Source of the DNA: Snodgrassella alvi
GTDB taxonomy: Bacteria > Pseudomonadota > Gammaproteobacteria > Burkholderiales > Neisseriaceae
NCBI RefSeq assembly: GCF_040741455.2
Contig: NZ_CP160328.2
Location: 2,049,701 to 2,113,700, forward strand
Reading direction: 5' to 3'
DNA length: 64,000 nucleotides
Positions 6,346 to 15,655 of the stretch are shown here, piece by piece. Under the pieces are notes generated by a model that saw only the letters and a list, made by a program, of their open reading frames with translations, had not been told where the DNA came from and made no database searches. Both the position numbers and the translations under genes were made by a program. Positions within the stretch are counted from its first letter, which is position 1. Each line of letters begins with the position of its first letter.

Positions 6346-8973
6346 ATGAAAACAGCAGATTTACGTTCTAATTTTCTTAAATTTTTTGCCAGTAAGGGGC
6401 ATCAGGTGGTGCCGTCTTCTTCGCTGGTTCCACCTCAGGATGATAAAACCCTGTTGTTTACCAACGCAGGCATGAATCAGTTTAAAGATGTGTTTCTGGG
6501 TTTTGACAAGCGTCCGTACAGTCGCGCAACCACGGCACAGAAATGTGTACGCGCCGGTGGTAAGCACAACGATTTGGAAAATGTAGGCTACACTGCGCGT
6601 CATCATACGTTTTTTGAAATGCTAGGCAATTTCAGCTTTGGTGATTATTTCAAACATGATGCGCTACATTTTGCTTGGGAATTCCTGACGAGTAAGGATT
6701 GGCTTAATCTGCCAAAGGAAAAGCTGCTGGCTACCGTTTATGCAGATGATGATGAAGCCTATGATATTTGGTTGAATGAAATCGGCCTACCGGCAGAAAA
6801 AATTATTCGCATTGGCGACAATAAAGGTGCGCGCTATGCTTCGGATAATTTCTGGCAGATGGGTGATACTGGCCCTTGTGGTCCATGCTCAGAAATTTTT
6901 TACGACCATGGTGAACATATTTGGGGAGGCCCTCCGGGTAGCCCTGAGGAAGATGGTGACCGTTTTATCGAAATCTGGAACTGTGTGTTTATGCAGTATA
7001 ACCGCGATGAAAACGGCAATATGAATCCGCTGCCAAAACCTTCGGTTGATACCGGTATGGGACTAGAGCGCGTGTCTGCGGTATTGCAGCAGGTGCACAG
7101 TAATTATGAAATCGATTTGTTTGTGCATTTACTGCATGCTGTGGCTCGTGTGGTTGGCGTGCCTTACAGTCAGGAAGTACCCAGCCTGAAGGTGATTGCC
7201 GACCATATCCGCTCTTGTGCCTTTTTGATTGCTGATGGTGTACTGCCGAGCAATGAAGGACGTGGCTATGTATTGCGGCGCATTATTCGCCGCGCGGTAC
7301 GCCATGGCTACAAACTGGGCTGTAAACAGGCGTTTTTCCATTTGCTGGTAGCTGATCTGGTGCAGGAAATGGGTGCGTCCTATCCAGAACTGGTAGAAAA
7401 ACAGGCACAAATCAGCGAGGTGCTGAAACAAGAAGAAAGCCGTTTTGCGCAGACGCTAGAAACGGGTATGGCCTTATTGGAAAATGCTTTGCAGGATGGT
7501 GGTAATACGCTTGCCGGTGAAGTGATTTTCAAGCTGTATGATACTTATGGATTCCCTTATGATTTAACTGCTGATATTGCCCGTGAACGCAATATTAGTC
7601 TGGACGAAGCAGGGTTTGAGCGCGAAATGGCTGCTCAGCGTGCGCGTGCGCGTGCGGCGCAGAATTTCAAAGCCAATACCCAGTTGGCTTATGATGGAGC
7701 AGATACTGAATTCACTGGTTATCATGAGCGTCAGAATGAAAGCACGATTTTGGCTTTGTATAAAGACGGTGAGGCAGTTGAACAGTTGCACGCAGGTGAA
7801 ACTGGTGCCGTGGTGATTGATTTCACGCCATTTTATGCCGAATCTGGTGGTCAGACAGGTGATATGGGCTATATTTTTGCTGGTGAAAACCGTTTTCAAG
7901 TAGATGACACGCAGAAAATTAAGGCAAAAGTGTTTAGTCAGTTTGGAGAAATGGTTTCTGGCAGCCTGAAAGTCGGCGATGCGGTTACTGCTCAGGTAGA
8001 TAGTGTTTTGCGTGAAGCAAGTATGCGTAACCACAGTGCGACTCATCTGATGCATCGTGCCCTGCGTGAAGTGCTGGGTACGCATGTTGAGCAGAAAGGC
8101 TCGCTAGTGAATGCAGAGCGTACACGCTTTGATTTCTCACATACGCAGCCGGTAACCAGCGCCCAATTGGCAGAAGTGGAACGCCGTGTAAATCAGGCTA
8201 TTGTGGCCAATGTGCCGGTTTGTGCTCAGAATATGAATTTTGATGATGCCATTGCCGCTGGTGCCATGGCGCTATTTGGTGAGAAATACGGCGATGAAGT
8301 GCGTGTATTGAGCATGGGTGAATTTTCCACCGAGCTGTGTGGTGGTACTCATGTGGCACGTACCGGTGATATCGGACTGTTCAAGATAGTATCTGAGAGT
8401 GGTATTGCCGCCGGTGTACGTCGCATTGAGGCGGTAACCGGCTTGAATGCTCTACAGTATGTACAACAGCAGGAAGATTTGCTGAAAGCCGCAGTAGTGG
8501 AGGTGAAGGCTCAGACTGCTGAAGACCTAGTGCCTAAACTGCAAAGCATGCACAGCCAAATGAAACAGCTGGAAAAAGCACTGAGCGAAGCCAGAACAGA
8601 GCTAGCCAAACACGCGGGCAGTGCGCTGCTGGCACAGGCTCAGGATGTGGGCAGTGCGCGGCTAATACTGAACCAGATTGATGCAGACAGTAGTGCGTTG
8701 CGTGATATCGCTGCTGATTTGGTTTCACAGGGTGAGAATATTGTGGTGGTATTAGCTGCTGTAAATGATGGTAAAATTGCCGTTACTGCAGGTGTATCGA
8801 AAGCCCTGAGTAAAACAGTTAAAGCAGGAGAGCTGGTTAATTATGTGGCTGCGCAGGTTGGTGGAAAGGGCGGTGGCCGTCCTGATTTGGCACAGGCAGG
8901 CGGCCATGATGTGGCAGCGTTGCCGAAGGCACTGGCCAGTGTAACTGACTGGTTAGCTGCTAAAGCAGTGTAG
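6346..8973 (+). CDS. alaS: Alanyl-tRNA synthetase
   Basis: 875 residues, matching the usual length (E. coli 876). Class II aminoacylation core at the N-terminus (STALVPP-like [20 protein letters not shown], then [18 protein letters not shown]). The editing domain carries the zinc motif [11 protein letters not shown] (about 567) and the distal CGGTH (about 664). The C-terminal C-Ala domain includes [15 protein letters not shown]. It charges tRNA-Ala and hydrolyses mischarged Ser/Gly-tRNA-Ala in the cytoplasm. Monocistronic: a terminator follows 25 bp after the stop. The ATG at 6346 lies 31 bp after a 16-bp-arm inverted repeat and has only a weak ribosome-binding site, so initiation may be influenced by leader structure. 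Confidence 0.97.
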   Translation: MKTADLRSNFLKFFASKGHQVVPSSSLVPPQDDKTLLFTNAGMNQFKDVFLGFDKRPYSRATTAQKCVRAGGKHNDLENVGYTARHHTFFEMLGNFSFGDYFKHDALHFAWEFLTSKDWLNLPKEKLLATVYADDDEAYDIWLNEIGLPAEKIIRIGDNKGARYASDNFWQMGDTGPCGPCSEIFYDHGEHIWGGPPGSPEEDGDRFIEIWNCVFMQYNRDENGNMNPLPKPSVDTGMGLERVSAVLQQVHSNYEIDLFVHLLHAVARVVGVPYSQEVPSLKVIADHIRSCAFLIADGVLPSNEGRGYVLRRIIRRAVRHGYKLGCKQAFFHLLVADLVQEMGASYPELVEKQAQISEVLKQEESRFAQTLETGMALLENALQDGGNTLAGEVIFKLYDTYGFPYDLTADIARERNISLDEAGFEREMAAQRARARAAQNFKANTQLAYDGADTEFTGYHERQNESTILALYKDGEAVEQLHAGETGAVVIDFTPFYAESGGQTGDMGYIFAGENRFQVDDTQKIKAKVFSQFGEMVSGSLKVGDAVTAQVDSVLREASMRNHSATHLMHRALREVLGTHVEQKGSLVNAERTRFDFSHTQPVTSAQLAEVERRVNQAIVANVPVCAQNMNFDDAIAAGAMALFGEKYGDEVRVLSMGEFSTELCGGTHVARTGDIGLFKIVSESGIAAGVRRIEAVTGLNALQYVQQQEDLLKAAVVEVKAQTAEDLVPKLQSMHSQMKQLEKALSEARTELAKHAGSALLAQAQDVGSARLILNQIDADSSALRDIAADLVSQGENIVVVLAAVNDGKIAVTAGVSKALSKTVKAGELVNYVAAQVGGKGGGRPDLAQAGGHDVAALPKALASVTDWLAAKAV

Positions 8974-8998
8974 AGATATTTCGCAGATGAATACAGCA

Positions 8999-9038
8999 AA
9001 CGGTTTATGGAAGATAATTACATAAGCCGTTTTTTTTG
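8999..9038 (+). terminator. Terminator of alaS
   Basis: AACGGTTTATG (8999-9009) pairs with CATAAGCCGTT (9021-9031, one G-T pair) and is followed by a run of T. Confidence 0.85.
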
Positions 9039-9060
9039 CTTACCAATAGGAGAATGAAAA

Positions 9061-9678
9061 ATGCAGAGGTATGTTAAAGCTTGTCTGGCTGCGTGGATGC
9101 TGATGGTATCGGTGTGTACGTTTGCCGCTACGCAAGAACAGCTGGCGCAACAGCAATTGCAGCAGAATGTGGATGCGGTGTTGTCGGTAGCACGTGACAA
9201 AAGTCTGAACGAGCAGCAACGAATCAGTCAGATTGAGCGCTATGCGGATCAGTATTTGGATTACGAGCGTATATCTGCTTTGGCTGTAGGGTTGCCGTGG
9301 CGGCAATTTACTGCGCAGCAGCGGCAGGATTTCAGCGCTGCTTTCAAGAATATGATTGTACGAATTTACGCACATTCTGCTTTGATGGGTGCCAGCAATG
9401 CAACGGTAAAAGTCCTGCCCAAAGTGGTGAATCAGGGTAATAACAAACTGGAAACCTTCACTGAGATTGTCAGTGCCAGTGATAAACATTATACCGTGGG
9501 TTATCAGATGTATTATTCTAATGGTGTATTCAAGATTTATAATTTTCGTGTGAACGGCACTAGTTTAGTGACGGTCTACCGTAATCAGTTTGATCAGTTA
9601 ATTCAGCAGCAGGGTATTGATGCAACGATTGCTCAACTTCGGGAAAAGGGGCTGGGTAAGGTGCAGATGAAGAAGTAA
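9061..9678 (+). CDS. MlaC-family phospholipid-binding periplasmic protein
   Basis: 205 residues with a cleavable signal peptide (cleavage near TFAA at about 22). The rest matches the MlaC/Ttg2D family (PF05494): YLDYERISALAVGLPWRQFT, then FKNMIVRIYAHSAL, then YQMYYSNGVFKIYNFRVNGTSLV and a C-terminal helix (IDATIAQLREKG). MlaC shuttles phospholipids between the outer-membrane MlaA and the inner-membrane MlaFEDB complex. Here it is alone, without mlaFEDB or mlaA next to it, between alaS and a stress-protein gene, each side closed by a terminator. The ribosome-binding site AGGAG lies 9 bp upstream of ATG 9061. Either the Mla complex genes are elsewhere or this is a specialised stand-alone copy. 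Confidence 0.88.
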   Translation: MQRYVKACLAAWMLMVSVCTFAATQEQLAQQQLQQNVDAVLSVARDKSLNEQQRISQIERYADQYLDYERISALAVGLPWRQFTAQQRQDFSAAFKNMIVRIYAHSALMGASNATVKVLPKVVNQGNNKLETFTEIVSASDKHYTVGYQMYYSNGVFKIYNFRVNGTSLVTVYRNQFDQLIQQQGIDATIAQLREKGLGKVQMKK

Positions 9679-9692
9679 AGATATATTTGTTG

Positions 9693-9731
9693 AAAAAACG
9701 GTGGCGAATATGTATTCGTCACCGTTTTTTT
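9693..9731. terminator. Bidirectional terminator
   Basis: AAAAAACGGTGGCGAAT and ATTCGTCACCGTTTTTT form a near-perfect stem between the convergent mlaC-like and GlsB/YeaQ-like genes, with T runs on both strands. Confidence 0.9.
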
Positions 9732-9734
9732 ATT

Positions 9735-9986
9735 CTATAATGGCCGGTTTTTAATTTTGCCGTAAATAAACAAAATAATACAGGCGAAGATAATCGAAGC
9801 GATTAAACCGGCTTTTTCTCCTGCATGATACCAGCCGAAAGCCTGACCAACATATCCAGCGAGTAAGGAACCACCAATACCCAGTAGTGTGGTAACAATC
9901 CAGCCAATTTGTTGTTTGCCTGGATAAATCAATTTGGCAATCACGCCAATGATGAAACCTACTACAATTGTCCAGATTAAGCCCAT
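9735..9986 (-). CDS. GlsB/YeaQ/YmgE-family small membrane stress protein
   Basis: 83 residues with three hydrophobic segments (about 4-20, 29-48 and 59-77) and the family signature (transglycosylase-associated protein, PF04226): MGLIWTIVVGFIIGVIAKLI, then TTLLGIGGSLLAGYVG, and a basic C-terminal KIKNRPL. Proteins of this type are small inner-membrane proteins induced by acid, osmotic or envelope stress; the molecular role is not established. A good ribosome-binding site (AGGGAG) precedes the ATG on the minus strand. About 250 bp of non-coding DNA separates it from the small secreted protein upstream. Confidence 0.85.
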   Translation of the reverse strand: MGLIWTIVVGFIIGVIAKLIYPGKQQIGWIVTTLLGIGGSLLAGYVGQAFGWYHAGEKAGLIASIIFACIILFIYGKIKNRPL

Positions 9987-10233
9987 GTTGTACTCCCTGA
10001 AAATAAGGAAACTTTATCTTAATCCTTGAAACTTATGAGATGTTCGTTACTGATGTAAAATCACTAATTGAAATGCTTATTTTAAATCAATATGTGTTAT
10101 CAGTATGTTATGTTTTGGGTAGTAAGGCGGTTTTTTGGTATGAGAATGAAATTTTAGTTTATGTTTGATGATGCATCGAAACAAGAAACGTGAGTGAATA
10201 TCAAATGGCAAATATTGATGAGATGGACGAAAA

Positions 10234-10262
10234 AAAAGCATAACTGAAAAGTTATGCTTTTT
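10234..10262. terminator. Bidirectional terminator after the small secreted protein gene
   Basis: AAAAGCATAAC and GTTATGCTTTT (10234-10262) form a perfect 11-bp stem; A/T runs flank it on both sides. Confidence 0.85.
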
Positions 10263-10278
10263 GATTATTACTCACTAT

Positions 10279-10485
10279 TTAGTGATTACCAGCATAGGTA
10301 TTAACAGTGCGGTATGGAGTGTTTTCAGGAGTTGAATCAGAAACATGAGTATTCTGGCCATTTTGAGCAGTAGATTCTGCAAAATTGCGCACATCGGTAG
10401 TGTCATTTTGAGAATTAGCCAAAGCAAAACCAGCAGTCATTGTTAAAGATGCAGCCAATAAAGCAGTAGAAACTAATTTTTTCAT
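10279..10485 (-). CDS. Small secreted hypothetical protein
   Basis: 68 residues from ATG 10485, chosen because AAAGGAAAC lies at the right distance and a Sec signal peptide begins there (MKKLVSTALLAASLTMTAG, cleavage near FALA). The mature part is only about 45 residues, hydrophilic and rich in Asn, Thr and Ser (NSQNDTTDVRNFAESTAQNG), probably unstructured, without Cys. No family recognised. Its leader contains an 11-bp inverted repeat at 10529-10554 and a strong terminator follows, so it is its own short transcript. The combination of good start, signal peptide and terminator makes it a real gene despite its size. Confidence 0.7.
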   Translation of the reverse strand: MKKLVSTALLAASLTMTAGFALANSQNDTTDVRNFAESTAQNGQNTHVSDSTPENTPYRTVNTYAGNH

Positions 10486-10528
10486 TTTGTTTCCTTTCAA
10501 ATTTTATTATCAAGATACCTTAAATCTT

Positions 10529-10554
10529 AAAAGCAAAGTGTAAACTTTGCTTTT
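10529..10554 (-). terminator. 11-bp inverted repeat in the leader of the small secreted protein
   Basis: AAAAGCAAAGT (10529-10539) and ACTTTGCTTTT (10544-10554) with a 4-nt loop. On the minus strand it could terminate glyA transcription (stop at 10765) or act as an attenuator for the secreted-protein gene 44 bp further on. The T run is short. Confidence 0.5.
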
Positions 10555-10764
10555 GCAATGAGGCTATATTAATACTTTATTGGTATTTTGATAATATCTG
10601 ATTAGTTAAAGCTGGTTTTCCTGTAAGGAAATCCATGTTGATGTTTATATCATTAGAAAACAGATTAAAACATCATTTAATCGATATTAAAGTAGCCTTA
10701 TTTGAGTATAAATATTCTATAGTATCTAAGCAATAACTAGATATTAAGAATTTAATAATGTTGT

Positions 10765-12015
10765 TTATTTTCCATAAACGGGTAATCTATTGCAAATTTT
10801 CTGTACTTTTTCAGCCACCTCTGAAATTACCTGCTGATTATCTGCATTGTCCAGTACGTCGGCAATCAAATGACCTAGCTCGCGGGTATCGGCTTCAGTA
10901 AAGCCGCGGGTGGTAATGGCGGCGGTACCTAGACGAATACCTGAGGTGACAAACGGTTTTTCTGGGTCGTTGGGAATGGCATTTTTGTTCACAGTGATGT
11001 GAGCCTGTCCCAACACTGCTTCGGCAGTTTTTCCGGTCAGTTTTTTCGGCTGTAAGTCCACCAGAAATACATGGCTTTCTGTGCGTCCGGATACGATGCG
11101 CAAACCACGTTCAATCAGGGTTTCTGCCAGTACCTTGGCATTGGCTTTAATCTGACGGGCATACTGTTTGAATTCTGGCTGCAAAGCTTCTTTAAATGCC
11201 ACGGCTTTGGCGGCAATCACATGCATCAGTGGGCCGCCTTGCAGGCATGGGAAAATAGCAGAATTAAGCGCTTTGGCATGTTCTTCGCTGCGGCACATAA
11301 TCACACCACCGCGTGGGCCGCGCAGGGTTTTATGGGTAGTGGTAGTGACAAAATCGGCAAACGGTACTGGATTTGGGTATTCTCCGCCGGCTACCAGACC
11401 AGCGTAGTGTGCCATATCCACAAACAGATAGGCGCCAACTTTATCGGCAATGGCACGGAAACGTGCCCAGTCGATTTCCAGTGCATAGGCAGAAGCGCCA
11501 GCGACAATCATTTTCGGTTTGTGCTCAAGAGCCAGTTGTTCTACTTGTGCGTAATCGAGGATTTCGTTTTCATCCAGGCCATAGGTAATGGCATTATATA
11601 AGCGTCCGGAAATGTTGACGCTGGCGCCATGAGTGAGGTGGCCGCCATGAGCCAGTGACATGCCCAGAATGGTGTCACCTGGTTGCAGCACACTGGCGTA
11701 CACTGCCTGATTGGCTTGTGAACCGGAGTGTGGTTGCACATTAACATAGGTAGCGCCAAATAGTTGTTTGAGGCGGTCTATGGCCAGTTGTTCCACTTCG
11801 TCTACGTATTCACAACCGCCATAGTAGCGTTTGCCTGGATAGCCTTCGGCATATTTGTTGGTTAGCTGGCTGCCCTGAGCTTCCATTACAGCGCAGCTAA
11901 CATAGTTTTCTGAGGCAATTAATTCCACATGATCTTGCTGGCGCTGGTCTTCGCGGGCAATGGCTGCGGCTAGCTGTGGGTCGAATTTTTCGATGGTTAA
12001 CGCTTTGGAAAACAT
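10765..12015 (-). CDS. glyA: Serine hydroxymethyltransferase
   Basis: 416 residues, the normal length (E. coli 417). PLP-dependent fold type I enzyme: [12 protein letters not shown], then [17 protein letters not shown] and the PLP-lysine motif [14 protein letters not shown] (Lys at about 229). It converts serine and tetrahydrofolate to glycine and 5,10-methylene-THF in the cytoplasm, the main source of one-carbon units. AAGGAAAG precedes the ATG at 12015 on the minus strand. It is followed by an untranslated stretch with a weak hairpin and has no operon partner. aarC lies 328 bp upstream on the same strand but is separated by a strong terminator, so glyA has its own promoter in 12016-12294. 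Confidence 0.97.
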   Translation of the reverse strand: MFSKALTIEKFDPQLAAAIAREDQRQQDHVELIASENYVSCAVMEAQGSQLTNKYAEGYPGKRYYGGCEYVDEVEQLAIDRLKQLFGATYVNVQPHSGSQANQAVYASVLQPGDTILGMSLAHGGHLTHGASVNISGRLYNAITYGLDENEILDYAQVEQLALEHKPKMIVAGASAYALEIDWARFRAIADKVGAYLFVDMAHYAGLVAGGEYPNPVPFADFVTTTTHKTLRGPRGGVIMCRSEEHAKALNSAIFPCLQGGPLMHVIAAKAVAFKEALQPEFKQYARQIKANAKVLAETLIERGLRIVSGRTESHVFLVDLQPKKLTGKTAEAVLGQAHITVNKNAIPNDPEKPFVTSGIRLGTAAITTRGFTEADTRELGHLIADVLDNADNQQVISEVAEKVQKICNRLPVYGK

Positions 12016-12294
12016 GGCGGTCTTTCCTTTTATGAAAGTAGAGAAATAAAGAGAGTGCTGTATGCAGCGAATGAGATTGAGTCGCGCTTATTTTAACTGA
12101 TAGTGATGGCTGTGTGGCTGAATTTGATGCCTTGCCATGATGAAGGGAATTCATACAATGCGAATGTTTTGCAGTCAGGGTCAGACTGTGGGAAAAATTA
12201 TTGTACAAAATGCTGTGCAGATGTAGTACTTAATACTGCCGAGTATAGGATACGAAACTATTAGTTGGCTGATGGTGCGTGTTGATTAAATAAA
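12016..12294. other. Upstream region of glyA
   Basis: Non-coding on both strands as far as I can see; it must hold the glyA promoter (minus strand). No riboswitch-like structure was recognised. Confidence 0.4.
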
Positions 12295-12325
12295 CAAACA
12301 GCCCTGAATGATTCAGGGCTGTTTG
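12295..12325 (-). terminator. Terminator of aarC
   Basis: CAAACAGCCCTGAAT and ATTCAGGGCTGTTTG form a 15-bp perfect stem with a one-base centre (12295-12325); on the minus strand it is followed by TTTATTT. It starts 19 bp after the aarC stop. Confidence 0.88.
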
Positions 12326-12343
12326 GATACGGTATATGATGAA

Positions 12344-13861
12344 TTACATTTTCATAGAACCGGTTTTTAGGAAATGTTCGTGCCAGCTTAAGGCTTCCGT
12401 CAGGATGTGTGGCGTATGAATACCTTTTGCGGTCTGCAATGCACGATCATAATAATCTTGCAACTGGTCGCGATAATCAGGATGTGCACATTTTTCGATA
12501 ACCACTTTTGCACGCTGCCGTGGAGCCAGTCCGCGTAGGTCGGCCAGACCTTGTTCGGTAACAATAATCTGTGTATCGTGCTCGGTGTGGTCAACATGCG
12601 ATACCATCGGCACGATGCAGGAGATTTTGTCATCCTTAGCAGTAGATGGGGTAACGAAGAAGTTTAGGAAGCTGTTGCGAGCAAAGTCGCCGGAGCCGCC
12701 GATACCATTCATCATGCTGGTACCCATTACGTGCGTAGAGTTGATATTGCCGTAAATGTCCGCTTCAATCATGGAATTCATGGCAATAATGCCTAAGCGG
12801 CGTACCAGTTCAGGATGATTGGAAATTTCCTGCGGACGCAGAATAATGCGTTCACGGTAAAAATCAATATTGTCGGCAAAGTCTTTGAATGCTTTGGCAG
12901 ACAGAGAGATGGCTGTAGCGGAGGCGGTGGCCATTTTACCTGCGCGCAGCAAGTCTAGCATGCCATCCTGTAATACTTCAGTATAGCCGAAAAGATTTTC
13001 AAACGGACCGGTTAACAGACCAGCCAATACAGCATTGGCCACATTACCTACGCCGGACTGAATCGGCAGCATTTCTTTCGGTAAGCGTCCCATTTTGATT
13101 TCCTGAGACAGGAAGTCTACGATGTATGCGGCAATCTGTTTGGATTTGTCATCGGGTTCGCTGAATACATTGTCGCGGTCTGGAGCATTGGATTCTACAA
13201 TGGCTACCACTTTGTTTAGATCGACTTTCATGTATTTTTCACCGATGCGGTCGTCTGCACGGGTCATGTTGATTGGAGTGCGATGAGGCGGAATGGCATT
13301 GCTCACCGGGATGTCGTGCATGCCTTCCATCTGTACCGGCAGACCGGTATTCACTTCCAGAATCACTTTATCGGCCATATCCAGCCAAGTCTGGTTGTTA
13401 CCAATGGCAGTAGACGGAATCAACAAACCATCTTCGGTGATGCCCAGCACTTCGATAATAGCCACGTGCATGTGACCCAGAAAGCCAAACCAAGCTTGCT
13501 GCGCAACATGTGATAAATGCATGTCGATGAAGTTGACATCGCCATTATTGATTTCCTGCCGCATGTGGCGGTCGGTATTGAAGGGCAGGCGCTGATTAAT
13601 AGCATGTGCATCAGCCAGAACGCCATCACACTCAGGTGCTGTAGACGCACCAGTCCAGACATTGATTTTGTACGGCCGGCCGGCAGCGTGTTCTGCACGA
13701 GCAAAATCGGCAATTGCCTGCGGTAATACTTTAGGGTAGCTGGCTCCGGTAAATCCGCTCATGCCAACATTGGCATCATTTTGAATCAGGGTTGCAGCCT
13801 GAGCAGCAGACATCAGACGGGAATGAAGTGAGGTATAACGGATGCGATCCTGTACGGACAT
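12344..13861 (-). CDS. aarC: Succinyl-CoA:acetate CoA-transferase (acetyl-CoA hydrolase/transferase family)
   Basis: 505 residues, the length of the class I CoA-transferase AarC/Cat1 group. Recognisable parts are MSGFTGASYPKVLP near the N-terminus, IQSGVGNVANAVLAGLL (about 267-283) and GYTEVLQDGMLDLLRAGK with the likely catalytic Glu at about 295. A C-terminal region contains GIGGSGDFARNS. The enzyme moves CoA from succinyl-CoA to acetate. In Acetobacter it replaces succinyl-CoA synthetase in the TCA cycle, and I recall the same variant being proposed for Snodgrassella; whether sucCD is absent here cannot be seen. AAGGAG lies 9 bp before the ATG on the minus strand. Monocistronic with its own terminator. 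Confidence 0.9.
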   Translation of the reverse strand: MSVQDRIRYTSLHSRLMSAAQAATLIQNDANVGMSGFTGASYPKVLPQAIADFARAEHAAGRPYKINVWTGASTAPECDGVLADAHAINQRLPFNTDRHMRQEINNGDVNFIDMHLSHVAQQAWFGFLGHMHVAIIEVLGITEDGLLIPSTAIGNNQTWLDMADKVILEVNTGLPVQMEGMHDIPVSNAIPPHRTPINMTRADDRIGEKYMKVDLNKVVAIVESNAPDRDNVFSEPDDKSKQIAAYIVDFLSQEIKMGRLPKEMLPIQSGVGNVANAVLAGLLTGPFENLFGYTEVLQDGMLDLLRAGKMATASATAISLSAKAFKDFADNIDFYRERIILRPQEISNHPELVRRLGIIAMNSMIEADIYGNINSTHVMGTSMMNGIGGSGDFARNSFLNFFVTPSTAKDDKISCIVPMVSHVDHTEHDTQIIVTEQGLADLRGLAPRQRAKVVIEKCAHPDYRDQLQDYYDRALQTAKGIHTPHILTEALSWHEHFLKTGSMKM

Positions 13862-14215
13862 CGTGTTTTCTCCTTATTAAATCAAAAATGCCTGACCCTT
13901 GCCTGGCTAGAGTGAGGCGTGAAGGATAAATGTTGTCTTTGCCGTTTATCTCTTTCGGAATGAATGAGAAGACGTAATGACGCTATCAACGGTGTGCATT
14001 TTACTGTAAATAATTGTCTTATGCTGTTTTGTCTGTGCATGGGTAAGGGGCTGTGCTGTACACATAGATAAATAATTATAGATTAATAATCAGTAAGATT
14101 AATTAATTCAGCATGTTGTGAATATGTCTATTGAGGAAGCATGCAGATGTTTACATAAATTTTTACTATTATTGCTTAAATATTCATAGCTAGAATTTTT
14201 CTGAAATGGATGATT
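13862..14215. other. Upstream region of aarC / downstream of miaA
   Basis: 354 bp without a gene. It should carry the aarC promoter. A short hairpin (CTGAAAT / ATTTCAG) overlaps the miaA stop at 14206-14224 but has no T run. Nothing else recognised. Confidence 0.4.
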
Positions 14216-15160
14216 TCAGGAAAAGAATTGCTGCATCAGATGAGCTGTCTGCTCAAAGAGTCCGGCTGGATTAAATGGGTCAAGCATATGCTGCGGATTG
14301 AGCTTGCGTAGCCATGTGAGCTGGCGTTTGGCTAGCTGGCGAGTAGCCACGATACTGCGTTCTACGAAGGTGTCGTAATCAATGATACCATTCAGATAAT
14401 CAAATGCTTGCCGGTAGCCGACACAACGCATGGAGGGTAGGTCTGAGTGCAGGTCTGGGTATTGCAGACGCAATGCTTGCACTTCTTCTACAAAACCCTG
14501 TGCCAGCATGGTATGGAAGCGGGTGCCAATCTGAACGCGAAGGTGAGCACGGTCGGCTGGCAGCAGTGCCAGTGTGCATACGTCTACAGATGGTTGCTGG
14601 TTTTGCTGATTGGCCAGATGGCTACTCATCGGGATACCGGTAATATGATAGATTTCCAGTGCCCGTTCTATGCGCTGGCTATCGCCGGCAGGCAGGCGTG
14701 CAGCCGTAATTGGGTCTACTTTCTGCAATAAAGTATATAAATAATCCATGCCATGCTGTTGTTTTAGTTTTTCCAGCTCGGCACGGATGTGTGGATTGGC
14801 TTCAGGCAGGCTGCTGAGCCCCTGAGTAAGGGCGTGGTAATACATCATAGTGCCACCTACCAGTAAGGGAAGGTGGCCGCGGCTGTGTATCTCTCTAGCT
14901 AGGCGTACACAGTCACTCACAAATTGGGCAGCGCTATAGCATTCCAATGGGGAAATGATATCAATCAAATGATGCGGTACTGCCTGCTGTTCTGCGGGTG
15001 TGGGTTTGGCGGTACCGATGTTCATGTCCCGATAAATCAAAGCCGAATCCAGACTGATGATTTCTACCGGAAATTGAGCAGCCAGATTCAGAGCTAAACT
15101 GGTTTTACCGGAAGCTGTAGGCCCCAGAAGCGCAAATACTTTAGGCAAAGATGTAACCAT
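14216..15160 (-). CDS. miaA: tRNA dimethylallyltransferase MiaA
   Basis: 314 residues (E. coli 316). P-loop at the N-terminus LLGPTASGKTSLALNLA, followed by the family motifs ISLDSALIYRDMNIGTAKP and PHHLIDIISPLECYSAAQF, then VGGTMMYYHALTQGL and, near the C-terminus, MRCVGYRQAFDYL and TRQLAKRQLTWLR. MiaA transfers a dimethylallyl group to A37 of tRNAs that read UNN codons, the first step of ms2i6A synthesis. In many proteobacteria it stands between mutL and hfq; here it stands alone, flanked by about 350 and 500 bp of non-coding DNA. Start ATG 15160 has only a weak ribosome-binding site. Confidence 0.96.
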   Translation of the reverse strand: MVTSLPKVFALLGPTASGKTSLALNLAAQFPVEIISLDSALIYRDMNIGTAKPTPAEQQAVPHHLIDIISPLECYSAAQFVSDCVRLAREIHSRGHLPLLVGGTMMYYHALTQGLSSLPEANPHIRAELEKLKQQHGMDYLYTLLQKVDPITAARLPAGDSQRIERALEIYHITGIPMSSHLANQQNQQPSVDVCTLALLPADRAHLRVQIGTRFHTMLAQGFVEEVQALRLQYPDLHSDLPSMRCVGYRQAFDYLNGIIDYDTFVERSIVATRQLAKRQLTWLRKLNPQHMLDPFNPAGLFEQTAHLMQQFFS

Positions 15161-15655
15161 CGCAGTAACTCTGTTTTTAAACGATTATTGTAGCTTGAAC
15201 TAGCTAAATCAGCGAATGATAGTTAAATGGCAGCAGATAACTGCTATTTATGTGGCAATATCTGAAGTTGGTGGGTATTCGAAGAAAATTGTTTGTTTTT
15301 AGTCCAAAGCTGTGCTGTAAATTAGGTTATATTTGCAAAATCAATGCTAATTTTTCAACAGTTTGCAAATAAAAGTGAGCATTTTATAGTTTGTATTTGA
15401 AGGCAAATGCTAGTCAGCACTCAGATCAGATTTGTGTACACGCTGTTGCCAAGGTAATAATCATTTATTTTAAAATTATCAGGATTTACAGCTGATTAGC
15501 CCTTGAGTGTGATGTTGCGCCTGATTCATAAGAATTTTGCTGAAATTGGAGGATTACAATAAGGAAGTATATTAATGTATTACCCTTTATAATAAGCCAT
15601 AAAAACCAAGGCAGTTGAATTCTGGGTGAGCTACTTTGTTAGGAACATGTAATTC
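15161..15655. other. Gene-free stretch between miaA and nadK
   Basis: 495 bp, AT-rich, holding the divergent promoters of miaA (-) and nadK (+). A GGAGG at about 15549 is followed by a short reading frame of only five codons (ATG at 15574), not called as a gene. No terminator or repeat stands out. Confidence 0.4.

Noticed and set aside
6078-6347. 89-codon minus-strand frame between the PotF-like gene and alaS
   Set aside because: Runs through the alaS leader palindrome, has no ribosome-binding site and ends beyond the PotF-like gene's start region.
7564-8085. 173-codon minus-strand reading frame inside alaS
   Set aside because: Lies wholly within the alaS coding sequence, has no ribosome-binding site and no protein-like motif; a shadow of codon use.
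11071-11601. 176-codon plus-strand reading frame inside glyA
   Set aside because: Antisense shadow of glyA, which is certain.
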